A model generated the notes under the pieces. The model searched no databases. It was not told the origin of the DNA and saw only the letters and a program-made list of their open reading frames with translations. The position numbers and the translations under genes are program-made. Below, one piece after another: positions 6,165-8,744 of a stretch of 8,744 nt of DNA; within the stretch, counting starts at the first letter, position 1, and every line of letters starts with the position of its first letter. The stretch covers positions 1-8,744 of the forward strand of contig JAHEDL010000166.1 in the NCBI GenBank assembly GCA_024641255.1, read 5' to 3'. This stretch comes from Pseudorhodobacter sp. Its GTDB lineage: Bacteria > Pseudomonadota > Alphaproteobacteria > Rhodobacterales > Rhodobacteraceae.

Positions 6165-6763
6165 CCCTCTACAAGCTTGCGAAAGGCATCGGCGCGGTGG
6201 CTGATTTCATTCTTTTGCCAGCGATCCATTTCGCCAAAGGTGATGTCAAAGCCATCGGGCTGAAAAATCGGATCATAACCGTGCCCCTGAGAGCCGCGCA
6301 TCGGCCAAACCACCCGCCCCGGCATCACACCTTCGAACACTTCGTCATGCCCATCCGGCCATGCCAGCACCAATGTGCAGCGAAACTGCGCCACCCGTGG
6401 CTGTGGTGCCGCCACCGCCTCCAGTTTTTCCCAGGTCTTTGCCATCGCCATCACAAAGTCGCGACCGTTGGGTGTTTCCGCCCAATCTGCCGTGTAAACG
6501 CCGGGCGCGCCTTTCAGCGCATCGATTGTGATCCCGGAATCGTCTGACAACGCCGGCAGCCCCGTCGCCTTGGCCGCCGCATGCGCCTTGATTCGGGCAT
6601 TACCAACAAAGCTATCTTCGGTTTCTGCGGGCTCCGGCAGGTTCATATCGCCTGCCGAAACCACAGAAATACCAAACGGTTCCAAAAGCTTGGCAATTTC
6701 TTCCAACTTGCCGCGATTGTGCGTCGCCACCAACAGCGTATCGCCCGAAAACTTCCGCATCAT
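6152..6763 (-). CDS. rdgB: XTP/dITP diphosphatase (non-canonical purine NTP pyrophosphatase, RdgB/HAM1 family)
   Basis: Cytoplasmic house-cleaning enzyme that hydrolyses dITP, ITP and XTP to monophosphates and pyrophosphate, keeping deaminated purines out of DNA and RNA. 203 residues, usual length. Motifs: substrate-binding Thr-His-Asn-Arg-Gly-Lys at 14-19; Glu-Asp-Ser-Phe-Val-Gly-Asn-Ala at 49-56; Leu-Ser-Asp-Asp-Ser-Gly at 72-77 with the likely catalytic/metal Asp75; Gly-Tyr-Asp-Pro-Ile-Phe at 162-167; Lys-Asn-Glu-Ile-Ser-His-Arg at 184-190. Two tandem ATG codons open the gene: the first (6763) makes an ATGA overlap with the rph stop, the second (6760) a one-base overlap. No strong ribosome-binding site is seen, so translation is probably coupled to rph. 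The last codons and stop lie within parS site 3, so the C-terminal Cys-Phe-Thr is dictated by the centromere sequence. Confidence 0.97.
   Translation of the reverse strand: MMRKFSGDTLLVATHNRGKLEEIAKLLEPFGISVVSAGDMNLPEPAETEDSFVGNARIKAHAAAKATGLPALSDDSGITIDALKGAPGVYTADWAETPNGRDFVMAMAKTWEKLEAVAAPQPRVAQFRCTLVLAWPDGHDEVFEGVMPGRVVWPMRGSQGHGYDPIFQPDGFDITFGEMDRWQKNEISHRADAFRKLVEGCFT
6153..6169 (-). promoter_or_regulatory. Shine-Dalgarno sequence and likely GTG start of ridA, interleaved with parS
   Basis: On the minus strand GAGGGG (6169-6164) is followed by the parS half-site TGTTTCAC (6163-6156) as an 8-base spacer and then GTG (6155-6153). This is the same module as at mnmG. The start choice is an inference from spacing and from the resulting 4-base overlap with the rdgB stop. 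Confidence 0.6.
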
Positions 6764-7479
6764 GCAATACCCAAGGCCGCCTTTTGCGCCGCAACCAAGC
6801 TCGCAGAGCCGGCTTCGGCCATATCCAGCAATTCGCCCATTTCAGCGCGCGAAAAGGTCGCGCCCTCGGCCGACATCTGCACTTCAATCATCCGGCCGCG
6901 ACCGGTCAGAATGAAGTTGCCATCGGTGCCCGCAGTCGAATCTTCAGCATAGTCCAAATCCAACACCGGTTGTCCGGCATAAATTCCGCAAGAAACGGCG
7001 GCAACATGATCAATCATCGGATCGCTCACGATCATCCCGGTCTTCAAAAGTTTGTTCATCGCCAGCCGCAACGCCACCCAGCCGCCGGTGATCGACGCAC
7101 AGCGGGTGCCGCCATCGGCTTGCAGAACATCACAGTCGATCACGATCTGCCGCTCTCCCAGCGCCGAACGGTCAACGCCAGCCCGCAGCGCCCGGCCAAT
7201 AAGCCGCTGAATTTCCTGCGTTCTTCCAGATTGCTTGCCCGCGGCGGCTTCGCGACGGGTCCGCGAATTCGTGGCACGCGGCAGCATGCCATATTCCGCC
7301 GTCACCCAGCCCAAGCCGGTATTCTTCAGAAACGGCGGCGCCTTGTCTTCGATGGTAGCAGAGCACAGCACATGCGTTTCGCCCATCTTGATCAGGCAAG
7401 AGCCTTCGGCATGTTTCATCACGCCGATTTCGATCGACACCGCACGCATTTCATCAAGTTTCCGGCCAGAAGGGCGCAT
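6760..7479 (-). CDS. rph: Ribonuclease PH
   Basis: Phosphorolytic 3'-5' exoribonuclease that trims tRNA precursors after the CCA end, active as a hexameric ring. 239 residues from ATG 7479, almost identical in length to E. coli RNase PH (238). The family N terminus Met-Arg-Pro-Ser-Gly-Arg is intact. Phosphate-binding residues are in place: Arg86 in Gly-Arg-Thr-Gln-Glu-Ile-Gln-Arg (85-92) and Thr125-Arg126 in Gly-Gly-Thr-Arg (123-126). Asp180 and Asp186 in [11 protein letters not shown] (177-187) match the catalytic metal site. AAGGA (7487-7491) lies 7 bases upstream. The frame stays open upstream to 7797, but that extension has no similarity to the family and runs antisense into hrcA, so it is rejected. 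rph is the first gene of the minus-strand run rph-rdgB-ridA-hemW and is divergent from hrcA. Confidence 0.97.
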   Translation of the reverse strand: MRPSGRKLDEMRAVSIEIGVMKHAEGSCLIKMGETHVLCSATIEDKAPPFLKNTGLGWVTAEYGMLPRATNSRTRREAAAGKQSGRTQEIQRLIGRALRAGVDRSALGERQIVIDCDVLQADGGTRCASITGGWVALRLAMNKLLKTGMIVSDPMIDHVAAVSCGIYAGQPVLDLDYAEDSTAGTDGNFILTGRGRMIEVQMSAEGATFSRAEMGELLDMAEAGSASLVAAQKAALGIA

Positions 7480-7593
7480 CACATTTTCCTTATATTGCTT
7501 GGTTCCAGATAGTCCTCCGCCACGTCCTGATGCAACCCTCATTGACGTTCGGCCCGCAGGCTCCTTAATGTCCTTATCCCAAGGGACCAAGCG
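7480..7593. other. Divergent rph/hrcA intergenic region
   Basis: This 114-base gap must hold the promoters for the rph run (leftward) and hrcA (rightward). On the + strand there is a plausible promoter for hrcA and AAGGGA (7581-7586), 7 bases before the hrcA start. On the minus strand TATAAG overlaps the rph ribosome-binding site without a recognisable -35, so I do not call an rph promoter. An imperfect 10-base inverted repeat (7497-7506 and 7583-7592, 9 of 10 matching) brackets the region. No CIRCE element is present. Confidence 0.6.
7542..7569 (+). promoter_or_regulatory. Candidate housekeeping promoter for hrcA
   Basis: TTGACG (7542-7547) resembles the -35 box and CTTAAT (7564-7569) the -10 box, with a 16-base spacer. 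Transcription would start near 7576, leaving a short leader that still contains the hrcA ribosome-binding site. The -10 match is 4 of 6. No convincing heat-shock sigma-32 type promoter was found here. Confidence 0.4.
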
Positions 7594-8664
7594 ATGACCG
7601 ACGGCACCAAAATACTTTCCGAAATGAATGATCGCTCGCGCGAGGTGTTCCGACGCGTCGTCGAAGGCTATCTTGCCTCGGGGGATCCGGTGGGGTCGCG
7701 CACGCTGACCCGCAGCATGACGGAGCGTCTGTCTGCGGCGACGATCCGCAACGTGATGCAGGATCTTGAATTTCTGGGCCTGCTGGACAGCCCGCATATT
7801 TCAGCTGGCCGCATCCCCACGCAGCTTGGCCTGCGCATGTTCGTTGATGGTCTGCTAGAGGTGGGCACGGTCGCCGCAGAAGATCGCCAGTTGATGGATA
7901 CCGCCAGCAGTTCGGCCGACCAAGATATCGCCAGCCTGCTGGATCATATTGGCGGCACCCTGTCGGGCATCACCCGTGGCGCCTCTGTGGTGCTGGCACC
8001 AAAGGCCGAAGCGCCGATCCGGCATATCGAATTCGTCAGCCTTGCGCAGGATCGGGCGTTGGTCGTGTTGGTGTTTGCGAATGGCCACGTCGAAAACCGC
8101 ATCTTCACCCCGCCACCCGGTCAAACCCCGTCCTCTATGCGAGAAGCCGCGAATTTCCTGAACGCCTTGGCCGAAGGCAAAACCCTGTCCGAACTGCGCC
8201 GCTCTATCGTGCAAGACATCGCGCGGCGGCGGCAGGAAATCGATTCCCTGGCGCGTGAACTGGTCGAAAGTGGGCTGGCGCTGTGGGAAAACTCTGGCGA
8301 ACAGTCAGAGCGTCTGATCGTGCGCGGCCGTGCCAATCTGATCGAAACAAGCGGCGAAGCCCAAGACATCGATCGCATCCGCGTGCTGTTTGACGACCTC
8401 GAACGTAAGCGGGACATCGCCGATTTCCTTGAACTTGCCGAAACTGGCGAAGGTGTGCGCATTTTTATCGGTTCAGAGAACAAACTCTTCTCACTTTCGG
8501 GTTCCTCTCTGGTGGTCTCTCCCTATATGAACGCTGACCGGAAGATCATTGGCGCAGTGGGCGTGATCGGGCCGACGCGGCTTAACTATGGCCGCATCGT
8601 TCCAATCGTGGATTACACGGCGCAATTGGTTGGCAGGCTTTTGTCTGAACGCGGTTCAGGCTAA
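7594..8664 (+). CDS. hrcA: Heat-inducible transcription repressor HrcA
   Basis: Repressor that binds CIRCE operators upstream of chaperone genes (classically groESL) and depends on GroEL for activity, so it senses chaperone load. 356 residues, within the usual range. N-terminal winged helix-turn-helix: Gly-Asp-Pro-Val-Gly-Ser-Arg-Thr-Leu at 30-38, [14 protein letters not shown] at 46-59, and the family signature [11 protein letters not shown] at 66-76. A GAF-like central region and the C-terminal [12 protein letters not shown] segment follow. AAGGGA lies 7 bases before the ATG. The next gene downstream is probably grpE, a common partner. No CIRCE is visible upstream, so autoregulation through that operator is not supported by this window. 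Confidence 0.98.
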   Translation: MTDGTKILSEMNDRSREVFRRVVEGYLASGDPVGSRTLTRSMTERLSAATIRNVMQDLEFLGLLDSPHISAGRIPTQLGLRMFVDGLLEVGTVAAEDRQLMDTASSSADQDIASLLDHIGGTLSGITRGASVVLAPKAEAPIRHIEFVSLAQDRALVVLVFANGHVENRIFTPPPGQTPSSMREAANFLNALAEGKTLSELRRSIVQDIARRRQEIDSLARELVESGLALWENSGEQSERLIVRGRANLIETSGEAQDIDRIRVLFDDLERKRDIADFLELAETGEGVRIFIGSENKLFSLSGSSLVVSPYMNADRKIIGAVGVIGPTRLNYGRIVPIVDYTAQLVGRLLSERGSG

Positions 8665-8706
8665 AGCCCCACGGCAACGACGGAACGGAATGTAAGGAAG
8701 ACGACG

Positions 8707-8744
8707 ATGGCGCAGGAAAACACCGCACCCGAAGACGCAGAGCT
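8707..8744 (+). CDS. grpE: Probable nucleotide exchange factor GrpE, first 12 codons (3' truncated by window)
   Basis: ATG at 8707 with AAGGA (8694-8698) 8 bases upstream opens a frame running off the window. The visible residues are Met-Ala-Gln-Glu-Asn-Thr-Ala-Pro-Glu-Asp-Ala-Glu, acidic and apparently unstructured, as GrpE N termini usually are. The 42-base gap after hrcA suggests one transcript. GrpE releases ADP from DnaK, and hrcA-grpE is a common gene pair. The product name rests mainly on that context; twelve residues cannot prove it. Confidence 0.6.
   Translation, partial: MAQENTAPEDAE

Noticed and set aside
7498..7530. Possible sigma-32 promoter beginning CTTG before hrcA
   Set aside because: No matching -10 element of the CYTATNT type is found at 17-18 bases; CTTG alone is too common.
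7574..7582. DnaA-box-like TTATCCCAA
   Set aside because: Two mismatches to the usual box and isolated; no cluster of boxes or AT-rich unwinding region, so no origin is called in this window.
7480..7797. Long upstream extension of the rph frame into hrcA on the minus strand
   Set aside because: The extension has no RNase PH similarity, runs antisense through the hrcA start, and ATG 7479 gives the standard family length with a good ribosome-binding site.
1..8744. Defence island, mobile element, CRISPR array or novel multi-gene system
   Set aside because: Every substantial stretch is accounted for by recognised housekeeping genes in tight operons; no transposase, integrase, direct-repeat array or tRNA-associated boundary is visible.

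Overview
The window looks like an ordinary, gene-dense, origin-proximal chromosomal segment of an alphaproteobacterium, most likely a member of the Rhodobacterales/Rhodobacteraceae. The grounds are the order mnmE-mnmG-rsmG-parA-parB, the protein sequences, the moderately high GC content and three perfect copies of the chromosomal centromere site parS (TGTTTCACGTGAAACA). I see no mobile element, tRNA, rRNA, CRISPR array, pseudogene or frameshift. No gap between genes exceeds about 115 bases.

Left block (1-4593, + strand): the 3' end of mnmE, then mnmG, rsmG, parA and parB, packed as one likely operon in which every junction overlaps. MnmE and MnmG together modify the wobble uridine of certain tRNAs, RsmG methylates 16S rRNA, and ParA/ParB segregate the chromosome by loading at parS. 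Two parS sites lie inside this operon, one across the mnmG start region and one inside rsmG. parB ends at a short convergent gap holding a GC-rich hairpin that also overlaps the hemW stop.

Middle block (4621-7479, - strand): rph, rdgB, ridA and hemW, read right to left with overlapping junctions. RNase PH trims tRNA 3' ends, RdgB removes non-canonical purine nucleotides, the RidA-like protein belongs to a reactive-metabolite or uncharacterised Rid subfamily, and HemW is a radical-SAM-like heme chaperone. The third parS site sits exactly on the rdgB/ridA junction.

Right block (7480-8744): a 114-base divergent intergenic region, then hrcA (heat-shock repressor) and the first codons of a gene that is probably grpE, both on the + strand.

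I found no undescribed multi-gene system. The most interesting structure is how parS is woven into coding sequence. The same 16-base palindrome is read in all three phases by the surrounding genes: as Cys-Phe-Thr-stop in rdgB, Val-Ser-Arg-Glu-Thr in rsmG, and Phe-His-Val-Lys-His (or a GTG start followed by Lys-His) in mnmG and ridA. In mnmG and ridA the left half of parS also forms the 8-base spacer between a strong Shine-Dalgarno sequence and a GTG that is probably the true start codon. A second point is that the RidA-like protein appears to lack the catalytic arginine of canonical RidA.
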